From contig JBPCJT010000072.1 of the NCBI GenBank assembly GCA_051005015.1, positions 1 through 8,804 on the forward strand: 8,804 nt of DNA. The letters are read 5' to 3'. Position 1 is the first letter of the stretch. Every line of letters starts with the position of its first letter. The notes beneath the pieces are model-generated. The model made no database searches. It was not told the origin of the DNA and saw nothing but the letters and a program-made list of their open reading frames with translations. Origin of the DNA: JACMME01 sp051005015. Its GTDB lineage: Bacteria > Gemmatimonadota > Gemmatimonadetes > Gemmatimonadales > Gemmatimonadaceae. Positions 1-7,175 of the stretch are shown here, piece by piece. The position numbers and the translations under genes are program-made.

Positions 1-2
1 TG

Positions 3-1433
3 GCTGATGGCGGCGCTCTCCCCTTCGCATGGAGCACGCGGTTTCCAGACGTCATAGCGCGCGGCGGGTTCGATCTCGTAATAGGAAATCCTCCCTGGGT
101 TCGTCTGCACCGGATCCCCGCGGAAGACCGAGCCTCGCTACGTGCACGCTACAGCGTATTCGGACAGGCGGCCTGGCAACGCGGAGCACTCCTCGCCGGT
201 GCGGGCTCGGGCTTCGCAGGCCAGGTAGACTTGTCCGCGCTCTTTGTGGAGCGCTCGGTGGCTCTGCTCACGAACGGTGGAACGCTCGCGCTCCTGCTTC
301 CGGCCAAATTCTGGCGCGCCCTGTCGGGAGGGGGCGTGCGCCGGCTGCTCGCCGACCGAACAGAGATTCTCGCACTCGAAGACTGGTCGGAATCCGTCGC
401 CGCATTTGATGCGGTCGTCTATCCCTCAGTCGTGATCGCTCGAAAGAAGGCCAACCCTACCGCCGACCAAGGGCCTCGTTCAAGCACGCTCCATTCCCAA
501 TCCCAGACTCCCCCCCCCGGTCCATCCATCGCAGCCGCGCTTTGCAGACGGGAGGGGGCGCTGCGGTGGACAATTCCCGCACACCAGCTCCCGCTTGGGG
601 GCGATTCGGCGGCGCCCTGGCTAATTGTGCCCACTGATGTCCGCGTGGCGTTCGATCGCCTTCAACGCTCGGGCCTTCCACTCGCGGAAAGCCACCTGGG
701 CCGGCCCTCGCTCGGTGTCAAGTGCGGCTGCAACGACGCTTTCATACTCTCCGTAACGGGCAAGGAGGCGGGGCTGACGCGCGTGACAGGCGGCGGCCGC
801 GAGGGCATGGTGGAAGCGAACATGCTGCGCCCGCTCATCCGTGGAGGAGCGGCAGGGGGTGATACTGGTGACTTCATCCTCTGGACGCACTCGCCGGACG
901 GCGCGCCACTCGATCGATTGCCGCCGCATGCCGAACGCTGGCTCGATCCCTGGCAGCGTCAACTTAAGGCACGAAGTGATGTCCGCGGCGGCATGCGGTG
1001 GTGGTCGCTCTTCCGCACCGCTTCGGCTTCGTCGTCCGCGGCTCGCGTCGTATGGTCGGACTTCGGTCGCGTGCCGCGAGCGCGAGTGCTGCCGGCGGGT
1101 GATCCGGCAGTCGCGATCAACAGTTGCTACGTGCTGTGCTGTCGCGATGCCATCGACGCGTACGCAGTCATGACATTGCTCAATTCGCCGCTCGCGGCTG
1201 CCTGGCTCAATACACTCGCCGAGCCCGCGCGGGGAGGGTACCACCGGTACCTGGCCTGGACAGTCGCACTCCTGCCCATTCCGCGTGACTGGACGTATGC
1301 GCGGGACGTTCTTGCGCCGTTCGGGAGCGCGCTGGAACGTCCGCGCCCAGCCGAGCTGCTCGCGGCGACGATGCGCGCCTATCGCCTTCGCTCGGCGGAT
1401 GTCGCGCCGCTCATCGAGTGGTCAAACCGCTAG
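3..1433 (+). CDS. Eco57I-like adenine-N6 DNA methyltransferase, C-terminal part (5' truncated by window edge)
   Basis: The frame is open from the first bases of the window, so the true start and the SAM-binding motif I lie upstream; 476 residues are visible. Residues 22-33 carry the motif IV region, ending IGNPPWV with the NPPW catalytic motif (29-32) of adenine-N6 methyltransferases. A segment typical of motif VIII-side strands follows (TLALLLPAKFW). After a low-complexity Ser/Pro-rich linker (about 148-180) comes a TaqI/Eco57I-type specificity region containing GVKCGCNDAF (238-247), and near the C-terminus GGYHRYLAWTVALLPIP, both typical of this family. Expected role: methylation of adenine in a specific DNA site, as the modification arm of a restriction-like defence module. 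No nuclease motif is visible in this part; one could lie in the missing N-terminus. It overlaps the downstream helicase gene by 16 nt, implying co-translation. The family call is strong; the system it belongs to is inferred. Confidence 0.85.
   Translation, partial: ADGGALPFAWSTRFPDVIARGGFDLVIGNPPWVRLHRIPAEDRASLRARYSVFGQAAWQRGALLAGAGSGFAGQVDLSALFVERSVALLTNGGTLALLLPAKFWRALSGGGVRRLLADRTEILALEDWSESVAAFDAVVYPSVVIARKKANPTADQGPRSSTLHSQSQTPPPGPSIAAALCRREGALRWTIPAHQLPLGGDSAAPWLIVPTDVRVAFDRLQRSGLPLAESHLGRPSLGVKCGCNDAFILSVTGKEAGLTRVTGGGREGMVEANMLRPLIRGGAAGGDTGDFILWTHSPDGAPLDRLPPHAERWLDPWQRQLKARSDVRGGMRWWSLFRTASASSSAARVVWSDFGRVPRARVLPAGDPAVAINSCYVLCCRDAIDAYAVMTLLNSPLAAAWLNTLAEPARGGYHRYLAWTVALLPIPRDWTYARDVLAPFGSALERPRPAELLAATMRAYRLRSADVAPLIEWSNR
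510..518 (+). repeat. C9 homopolymer tract inside the methyltransferase gene
   Basis: Nine consecutive C occur in frame within the linker between the catalytic and specificity halves of the methylase, encoding Pro-Pro-Pro in QTPPPGPS. The frame as given is open on both sides, with recognisable motifs before and after, so nine is an in-frame state. Reading by hand, losing one C would reach TAA at 622-624, and gaining one C would reach TGA at 635-637. Single-base slippage would therefore switch off the specificity domain. Phase variation through such tracts is known for restriction-modification genes; here it is inferred. Confidence 0.6.
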
Positions 1434-3682
1434 CGCTCCTCCCAGCCGCTCAGGTGCGCGCCGTGATCGCGCGGAAATGGCTTGGCGACCTTCATGAGGC
1501 GAGCGCGCTCGGGGAAATCTCGCTCCGCCCGCATCAGATATCGGCGGTCGGACGCTTGCGCTCCGCGCTCTCCGAAATGGGGGGCGCGCTATTGGCAGAT
1601 GAGGCCGGGCTGGGAAAGACCTACGTGGCTGCCGCTCTCGCACGGAAGGCTTTGCGCCCGCTGGTTGTTGCGCCCGCGGCCCTCCGGCCCATGTGGACCG
1701 ATGCGCTTCGGCGGGCGGGCGCACACGCCGAATTCGTGTCATACGAATCGCTGAGCCGGCGGCGGTCAGTGCCTGACAGCGACCCACCGCCGTATGACCT
1801 GGTAATCCTCGACGAAGCGCATCATGCGCGCAATCCGGCAACTCGCCGCTATCGCCGCATTGCCGAGCTGACCTCGGCCGCTCGTGTGTTGCTCCTCTCC
1901 GCGACGCCAATTCACAACTCCCGCGGTGATCTGCGTGCTCTGCTGGCCTTTTTTCTCGGCGAGCGTGCAAGGCACATCGATGCTGAAACGGTTGCGCGCT
2001 GCATCGTCCGCAGGGAGCTCGACGATGTGCGCGATGCCGTCTCACTTCCTTCCCTGGCTGCGCCTGAGTGGCTCGTCGCGGGCGACCAGGAGGAGGTACT
2101 GCGCGCGCTTCTGGCCCTCCCGCCATCGGTTCCACCCAAGGATGCTGGTGATGGGGGCTTGCTGCTTGTCTGGTCCCTGGTGCGCCAGTGGGCATCCACT
2201 CACGGCGCGTTGGTGAGCGCCCTGCGCCGCCGGCTGGCACGGGCGGCAGCGCTTCTCGCGGCGCTCGAAGCCGGTCGCTATCCCACACGCCGCGAGCTCC
2301 GGTCATGGTGTTGGGATGGCGAGTCGATTCAGCTCGCTTTCACGGAGCTTCTGGTCTTTGCGACTTGCCAAGGTGGCTCGCTGCTGGACGCCGTTCGGAA
2401 TCATGAGCGGGAGCTGCGATCGCTCAGTAATCGCCTGATGCTTATACCCGATCTGGACCACGAGCGTGTCCGGCTGCTGCGCTCAATTCGCGCCAGGCAT
2501 CCTGGCGAAAAGATCATCGCCTTTTCGCAATTCGCGGATTCGGTGACAGCGCTCTTCAAGTTCCTCCGTGCGGACGCCGGCGTGGCCGCGCTCACAGCCA
2601 AGGGCGGGAGGGTAGCCGGCGGATGTCTCACCAGGCGTGAGGTGCTGGAGCACTTCGCACCATTGTCGGCAGGTAAATCGCCACCTGGTGCCGCGGAGCA
2701 AATCGACTTCCTCCTGACCACGGACATTCTTAGCGAGGGAGTGAATCTGCAGGACGCGTCGGTGGTGGTGCACCTCGACCTTCCATGGACGCCCGCACGA
2801 CTGGAGCAGCGCGTGGGGCGTTCGCGCCGCATCGGCGCGCGGCACGCAAGAACCGCTGTATACGCAATTTCACCTCCAGCGAGCGCTGAGGCGTGGATGG
2901 AGGTGCTCCGCCGGCTCCAGGAAAAGCTGCGAGCTGCTGGTGCGGATGTTGGCGAAACAAACAATCTCCTCGCGTTCACGCCTGGCGCCAAGCGCGGCGC
3001 GGAGCCGCCGCAGATCACCGAGCGGCTCCGATCCTTGCTCGCCGAGTGGGAGCACGAGGTGGGTACTGATCCCACCCATGAAAAGGCGGCCAATTCCAGA
3101 AGCGAGGCACCGAGCATCACTGGACGTGTCCCCGTTGCTGTCGTTACGGCCCCCCGGGATGGCCTGCTAGCCCTAATACGCGTCGGCGACTGTCATCGGA
3201 TCGTGGGTGGGTTCGACGATACTCTTACCGATGACCGCAGCGCGCTCACCGAGGTAGCCAGTGCCGCCAATGGGATGGACACGGAGTGCGAGGCGGAACG
3301 CGTGGAATACGAGCGAGAGCGCATGGGAAATTGGATCGCGCGGGTGTGCGGAACCCGCGCGGCGGAGGTGTCGCATACGATTCCGGGATCATTCCGGCGC
3401 AGCGCGATACGCCGCGCGTCATCTGCTCTCGATCGCGTGCCGCATCATCTTCGGCCAGCCATGGCGCCGCTGTCCGCACAAGCCAGACAAATCGCGGCTG
3501 CGCGGTACGGCATCGGTGCCGAGCAGATTTTGGCCCGGTTGACCGCTTCCCCACTGCCGGACGAAGACTGGCTTCGCGCCATGTGCTCCTTTGGCGACGA
3601 CCATGCACCGAAAGAGAATGTCACGCGTTCCAGTGACTCCACCGAATTGGTCGCGATGCTAATTCTGGTAATTAGAGAATAG
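1418..3682 (+). CDS. SNF2-family (RapA/HepA-like) DNA helicase/translocase, probable defence partner of the methylase
   Basis: This is a 754-residue superfamily 2 ATPase with the motifs in order: Q-like RPHQ (37-40), Walker A in ADEAGLGKT (60-68), motif Ia VVAPAALRPMW (83-93), Walker B DEAHH (132-136), motif III SATP (161-164), and a SNF2-style RR (198-199). Then come the second RecA lobe starting EKIIAFSQF (364-372), motif V LLTTDILSEGVNLQ (432-445) and arginine-finger motif VI RLEQRVGRSRRIG (461-473). The ADE.GLGKT, DEAHH and LEQR.GR..RIG forms point to the RapA/HepA side of SNF2. Residues about 500-754 are C-terminal to the motor; I recognise no nuclease or other domain there. The GTG start at 1418 overlaps the methylase stop by 16 nt, and the upstream Shine-Dalgarno is weak, fitting translational coupling. 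GTG at 1454 or 1463 are alternatives, both upstream of the first motif. Expected role: ATP-driven DNA translocation within a restriction-like system. DrmD of class 1 DISARM is the nearest known analogue by content, but identity is unproven. Confidence 0.88.
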   Translation: MVKPLALLPAAQVRAVIARKWLGDLHEASALGEISLRPHQISAVGRLRSALSEMGGALLADEAGLGKTYVAAALARKALRPLVVAPAALRPMWTDALRRAGAHAEFVSYESLSRRRSVPDSDPPPYDLVILDEAHHARNPATRRYRRIAELTSAARVLLLSATPIHNSRGDLRALLAFFLGERARHIDAETVARCIVRRELDDVRDAVSLPSLAAPEWLVAGDQEEVLRALLALPPSVPPKDAGDGGLLLVWSLVRQWASTHGALVSALRRRLARAAALLAALEAGRYPTRRELRSWCWDGESIQLAFTELLVFATCQGGSLLDAVRNHERELRSLSNRLMLIPDLDHERVRLLRSIRARHPGEKIIAFSQFADSVTALFKFLRADAGVAALTAKGGRVAGGCLTRREVLEHFAPLSAGKSPPGAAEQIDFLLTTDILSEGVNLQDASVVVHLDLPWTPARLEQRVGRSRRIGARHARTAVYAISPPASAEAWMEVLRRLQEKLRAAGADVGETNNLLAFTPGAKRGAEPPQITERLRSLLAEWEHEVGTDPTHEKAANSRSEAPSITGRVPVAVVTAPRDGLLALIRVGDCHRIVGGFDDTLTDDRSALTEVASAANGMDTECEAERVEYERERMGNWIARVCGTRAAEVSHTIPGSFRRSAIRRASSALDRVPHHLRPAMAPLSAQARQIAAARYGIGAEQILARLTASPLPDEDWLRAMCSFGDDHAPKENVTRSSDSTELVAMLILVIRE

Positions 3683-3688
3683 CCGGTC

Positions 3689-3725
3689 ACTGGTTCCTGA
3701 GCTCCGCCTCACGGGTTGAACCAGT
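3689..3725. terminator. Candidate bidirectional terminator stem-loop between convergent genes
   Basis: A perfect 8-bp inverted repeat, ACTGGTTC (3689-3696) and GAACCAGT (3718-3725), encloses a second short stem, TGAG (3698-3701) with CTCA (3708-3711), around a 6-nt loop. It lies just past the helicase stop and overlaps the last codons and stop of the minus-strand gene, which is where a shared terminator would be expected. There is no T-tract after the stem on either strand and an uneven internal loop separates the two stems, so it is not a classical intrinsic terminator. Confidence 0.4.
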
Positions 3726-6282
3726 ACGACGCCTTGATCAGAAACGTGTTGTCCGGATGCGCGCGAAACAGATTCCTGTAATCCCGTCGGGCATCGAAGC
3801 TACCCGCATCCAGTTCGTCCTGTCCGCGTCCCTGCTGCCATACGAGAAAGAGCGTGGAGCCCGGACGGTATTCCCACCGCACGACGGCATTCGAGTTGAA
3901 TTGCTTGACGTTGAACCCACCGGGATTTTGTCCGCCGCCGTACGGCTTGAAGCGCTGCTCGTACGCCGATGCGCGCGGCTCATCGAGCTCGCGCCACCGC
4001 GAGAACGATCCACTGCTCACGAACGGCTCGGCGTACATCTGCAACGACAGCGTCGGTGTCGCCGTGAAGTTTGCCCGCGCGACAAGGCCGAGCGTTGTCT
4101 GATCCAACCGGGCGAAGGTGAAGTGCGTCGTGTCGCTGGTGATGGCGCCAAAGTTGGATATCCACTGGGCGTCGTCGATGCGCTTCTCGAAATTCGGCCC
4201 AACTTCCATCGAGAAACGACTTGCGACCCGCGCACTCATTGAAGCAAAGGCGCTTCGCGTGCTCGATCGTCCGCCATCGCCTCGCTGATAGCTGACCGCG
4301 ACAGCGGGAATCAGCACTCCGCGCCGGTCACCCCCCACTTCCAGAGTTGCCGCGTGACTTGGCGATAAGCGAAGAGCCGGCCCGCCACGCGCGCACGCCA
4401 CACAGTGCGTGCCAGCCAGATTCGACACCTCATAGTTGGCCCTCACCTCCCAGCTGTTGCTGAGCTCGCTGAATGCTCCGACCTCCGCCCCATTGCCGGT
4501 GAGAAGCCCTTCCGTTGTCCAGTGCGTTTCCGTCTCGGCCCCTCCGTGGAGCCGCCGATAAAACGATCCTGGCCTGGCGGACTGAACCGACGCGTTGTTG
4601 CGAATCTGGATGTCGTTCACCAGGGGAACGAAACCGAGATCGTTGAGCTCGACACCGGGCGTCGCGCGCCGTATGAAAGTCCCGTATCGCGCCAGCCCTC
4701 CAATCTTTTGGAGGCCGACCGCCGTGATCATTCCCTTGAGATGGTCGCGCGCCGGATCATACCTTTCCTCGTGATCGGGACGCTGAAAGAGGTGCACGCT
4801 GTTCCTCTGCGTGCGCGCGATCGCGGAATCGCTTCCCGACACGCGGTTGAAGCCGGCATACGACATCAGCTCGTACTGGTCACCTCCGAAGCGGTGAAAT
4901 GCCTGTACCAGCGCGGTGTACGCATCCCGCCGAAGAAAGTTTGCCGTTGTTTCATCGAGATCCCGGTTCACCGCGGTTACCATGGTGCCAACCCCCGAAC
5001 GGCCCGCGCGCAGTTCCTTGAACGCTCGGCCCACGAGATAGTTGGTTTGCGGCTCGATGGTTGTGCCGCCCACACCCTCTTCACGCTGCGTCACCGCTTC
5101 CACGAGACCCAGAGACAGACCGTTGCTGAATCGTCCAGTCAGCTTTGCGGCGCCCAGGATGGTGCTGAATATGGGATCACCCTCCTCCGAGCGAAGCTGC
5201 GGGGTGCGTCCAACACGGCGGGTATAGAAAATTCCTTCGCAGGGTCCCCCGCACTTGAAGAGGCCCACGCCTTCCTGGAAGAACGGGCGACGCTCGTCGA
5301 ATCGCACCTCGAACGCCGTGAGATTGAGAACTGCAGGATCTGCCTCGACCTGCCCGAAGTCCGGGTTCACCGTGGCATCGAGCGTCATGCTGGAAGTGAC
5401 ACCGTACTTGACGTCGCCGCCGAGGGTGACCTTTTGCTTGTGATCCCAGCCGGCATCCCGGCGTTCGGTCACGTTCTTCGTGACAACATATGGCAGCAGC
5501 TCCAGTCGCCCGGAACGCGAGAGACCATCGAATCCGGACACCTCGCCAAGCTGCGACGCGAGTGCATTGCGTGACGTCCGGAAGAGCGGCCAGCTCACCC
5601 GCTCGTTCTTGCGCGCTATATCCCGCCACACGCCAAAGCCGAATGTGTGGGAAGCCGCCGCGGTGAAGCGGAGCTGGCTGAAGGGAATTCGGAACTCCGC
5701 TATCCATCCGAGTGAGTCTATACGGGTTCCGGCGTCCCAGACGCCGTCCCACGACATGTCCTCAACAAAATCATTGTAGATGGAAGCATCCCGCTTGACA
5801 CCACCGGGGCTTACCGCGAACTCGGCTCCCGTACGCCTGTCATGGTATGCGTCGATGATGATCTTGATCTGGTCGGAATTCGTGCGAACGTCGCGCCGGC
5901 TGAGCAAGCTCACAATGCTGTCCGGATTCGGATCCAGAGCGCGAACCAGTACGTAGAGATTCCGGTCGTCGTAGGCGACTTTCACCTCTGTTCCCAGAGA
6001 GGGCTCGCCATCCTCCGCGGGCTCGAACTGGCGGAACTGATGCATGACTGGCGCGTTGCGCCACACCGCATCGTCGTCACGACCATCGAGTACCGGTGCC
6101 TGCTCGGCGCGTACGGCGCGGCCAAGCGTAGCGGACGGAGCCATCGGGGAAGAGCCGGTTGCGGCTGAGTCGGCGGACGCCGGACGTTGTGCGTGTACTA
6201 TGGGAGCAGCGCCTAGGAACAGGAGCGCCGGAACACTGTGAAGACGCAGCAATGGGAGATTTGGAAAGAATACGAAAAACAT
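3709..6282 (-). CDS. Exported DUF5916 outer-membrane beta-barrel protein with N-terminal CBM9-like domain
   Basis: With the ATG at 6282 the product is 857 residues and begins with a clear signal peptide: a hydrophobic core from residue 2 to about 27, ending IVHA before Gln32. An upstream ATG at 6387 would add 35 residues that bury the signal peptide, so I prefer 6282, although neither start has a good Shine-Dalgarno. Residues about 55-210 form a carbohydrate-binding family 9-like domain (PVLDGRDDDAVWRNAP, then VAYDDRNLYVLVRALDP). The rest matches the DUF5916 pattern, including DATVNPDFGQVEADPAVLNL and RRPFFQEGVGLF, followed by many alternating beta strands and an aromatic end (SYWFNP). Such proteins are predicted outer-membrane barrels, common in Bacteroidota and Gemmatimonadota; substrate and role are not known. 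I find only four cysteines, in two close pairs: CGGPC (344-348) and CVAC (627-630). It is transcribed convergently to the helicase and divergently from the sigma-factor cassette. Confidence 0.85.
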   Translation of the reverse strand: MFFVFFPNLPLLRLHSVPALLFLGAAPIVHAQRPASADSAATGSSPMAPSATLGRAVRAEQAPVLDGRDDDAVWRNAPVMHQFRQFEPAEDGEPSLGTEVKVAYDDRNLYVLVRALDPNPDSIVSLLSRRDVRTNSDQIKIIIDAYHDRRTGAEFAVSPGGVKRDASIYNDFVEDMSWDGVWDAGTRIDSLGWIAEFRIPFSQLRFTAAASHTFGFGVWRDIARKNERVSWPLFRTSRNALASQLGEVSGFDGLSRSGRLELLPYVVTKNVTERRDAGWDHKQKVTLGGDVKYGVTSSMTLDATVNPDFGQVEADPAVLNLTAFEVRFDERRPFFQEGVGLFKCGGPCEGIFYTRRVGRTPQLRSEEGDPIFSTILGAAKLTGRFSNGLSLGLVEAVTQREEGVGGTTIEPQTNYLVGRAFKELRAGRSGVGTMVTAVNRDLDETTANFLRRDAYTALVQAFHRFGGDQYELMSYAGFNRVSGSDSAIARTQRNSVHLFQRPDHEERYDPARDHLKGMITAVGLQKIGGLARYGTFIRRATPGVELNDLGFVPLVNDIQIRNNASVQSARPGSFYRRLHGGAETETHWTTEGLLTGNGAEVGAFSELSNSWEVRANYEVSNLAGTHCVACARGGPALRLSPSHAATLEVGGDRRGVLIPAVAVSYQRGDGGRSSTRSAFASMSARVASRFSMEVGPNFEKRIDDAQWISNFGAITSDTTHFTFARLDQTTLGLVARANFTATPTLSLQMYAEPFVSSGSFSRWRELDEPRASAYEQRFKPYGGGQNPGGFNVKQFNSNAVVRWEYRPGSTLFLVWQQGRGQDELDAGSFDARRDYRNLFRAHPDNTFLIKASYWFNP

Positions 6283-6453
6283 TGACTGCCGGCCCACGGC
6301 AGCCGCTAAGTGGTAGCCCTTGCCGGTTGGCGAGGTCGATCGTGGAGGCGTCGTTCGGTGCGCAAGCAAGCGCAGGAACGTGGACATGCCTCACGACGTG
6401 CCACAGTTACACTTACGCAGGAGGATGCCGGAATGTTGCGGGTTGCGACCCGG

Positions 6454-6468
6454 AGGATACGCTATCCT
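6454..6468. promoter_or_regulatory. Short inverted repeat, possible operator or promoter element
   Basis: AGGATACGCTATCCT is a perfect 6-bp inverted repeat around a 3-nt CGC centre. It lies 150 bp before the chosen sigma-factor start and 172 bp before the barrel start. Each arm reads TATCCT on one strand, weakly like a -10 hexamer, but no fitting -35 is found at normal spacing on either strand. A protein-binding site is possible; chance is also possible for a repeat this short. Confidence 0.25.
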
Positions 6469-6601
6469 GATGTCCCTCCATGCTCATCCACTAACGTTTC
6501 CCCACTAGACCGAATCCGCCGCCCACCCCCTGCCGTAGTCCCGTTCAAACCTTTTGGGCCCTTCAGTTATCTGATATGCCACCTGAACGAGAGCGGAACT
6601 C

Positions 6602-6607
6602 GGAGAG
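6602..6607 (+). promoter_or_regulatory. Ribosome binding site deciding the sigma-factor start
   Basis: GGAGAG lies 10 nt before the ATG at 6618 and only 1 nt before the in-frame ATG at 6609. The furthest upstream in-frame ATG, at 6576, has no purine-rich stretch ahead of it. This favours 6618 as the start. Confidence 0.5.
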
Positions 6608-6617
6608 AATGCACGCG

Positions 6618-7175
6618 ATGACACTCGATGCGGCTTACCCTACCGCCGGCACCGGACGAGATATGGTGTCCCAGGCGGCGGCTGGCGACCGCGTGGCGTT
6701 CGAGCGGCTGTACCGGGCCAACGTGAATCGCGTCTTCTCGCTCTGCGCTCGCATGTGTGCGGACCGCGCTCGAGCTGAAGAGCTTACGCAGGATGTGTTT
6801 GTGCGCGCGTGGGAAAAGCTGCCGCTGTTTCGCGGCGAGAGCGAGTTCTCTACATGGCTGCACCGGCTCGCGGTGAACGTCGTTCTCAACGATCGGAAGA
6901 CTCAGGGACGGGAGCGCGCTCGCGGCAGTCGGGACGATGACGGTGATGATATCGATTCACTTGCGTCCGTCCGGCGTGAGCATCATGCCGAACGGATGGA
7001 CCTCGAGGCAGCCATCGCTGTGCTGCCGCCGGGCGCACGGAAGGTTTTCGTTCTGCACGACGTGGAAGGCTACAAGCACGAGGAGATCGCCGGCATGCTC
7101 GGCGTTACGAGCGGTGGGAGCAAGGCGCAGCTGCACCGCGCCCGACTTCTCTTGAGGGAGAGATTGAACCGATGA
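6618..7175 (+). CDS. ECF-type RNA polymerase sigma factor (sigma-70 family)
   Basis: The product has 185 residues, the usual ECF size, with sigma region 2 (about 27-95) and region 4 (about 130-182) and no region 3. Region 2 contains DRVAFERLYRANVNRVF and the core-binding helix ELTQDVFVRAWEKLPLF, followed by FSTWLHRLAVNVVLNDRK. An acidic linker (SRDDDGDDID) joins it to region 4, where VLPPGARKVFVLHDVEGYKH leads into the helix-turn-helix HEEIAGMLGVTSGGSKAQL. It directs RNA polymerase to a specific promoter set, normally in response to envelope signals, and is usually held inactive by the anti-sigma encoded next door. The start was chosen by the ribosome site; ATG 6576 or 6609 would add 14 or 3 residues. 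Its stop overlaps the anti-sigma start as ATGA, so the pair is translationally coupled. Family assignment is firm; the target promoters are unknown. Confidence 0.93.
   Translation: MTLDAAYPTAGTGRDMVSQAAAGDRVAFERLYRANVNRVFSLCARMCADRARAEELTQDVFVRAWEKLPLFRGESEFSTWLHRLAVNVVLNDRKTQGRERARGSRDDDGDDIDSLASVRREHHAERMDLEAAIAVLPPGARKVFVLHDVEGYKHEEIAGMLGVTSGGSKAQLHRARLLLRERLNR

Larger units (their letters stand above)
6283..6617. other. Divergent intergenic region between the barrel gene and the sigma-factor operon
   Basis: About 335 bp separate the preferred starts of the two divergent transcripts. The stretch should contain both promoters. I find no pair of -35/-10 hexamers with good spacing and no clear ECF-type GGAAC-plus-CGTC pair. 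The weak pair GTTCAA (6543-6548) and TTATCT (6567-6572), spaced 18 bp, is the best plus-strand guess. A 6-bp inverted repeat sits near the middle (6454-6468). Short open frames crossing the region lack ribosome sites and resemble no family I know. Confidence 0.5.

Noticed and set aside
510..518. C9 tract as a sequencing error causing a frameshift
   Set aside because: The frame is open across it, with correct family motifs on both sides. A single-base error either way would produce early stops, so the stated length is consistent with a functional gene.
1422..2306. Open frame of 294 codons antisense to the helicase
   Set aside because: The product is Arg/Pro/Ala-rich with no domain, and it mirrors the helicase motif region, so it is a shadow of the real gene.
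3..3682. Calling the left block a DISARM locus with drm gene names
   Set aside because: Only a methylase and a SNF2 helicase are visible. The core DISARM genes (helicase DrmA, DUF1998 DrmB, phospholipase D DrmC) are absent from the window.
4405..5574. Long open frame of 389 codons on the plus strand, antisense to the DUF5916 gene
   Set aside because: It lies wholly inside a convincingly coding minus-strand gene. Its protein has no recognisable motif, and long antisense frames are expected in GC-rich coding DNA.
6283..6387. N-terminal extension of the barrel protein from the ATG at 6387
   Set aside because: It would place 35 polar and basic residues ahead of a good signal peptide, and its AGG is only 1 nt or so from the ATG. 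The 6282 start gives a normal exported protein.
6435..6448. Tandem GTTGCGG/GTTGCGA in the divergent gap as a binding site
   Set aside because: It is a single imperfect 7-bp repeat, too short and GC-typical to support a call.
6159..6621. Short plus-strand open frames crossing the barrel gene 5' end and the intergenic gap
   Set aside because: They have no ribosome site and no family resemblance, and their composition looks like a frame shadow.
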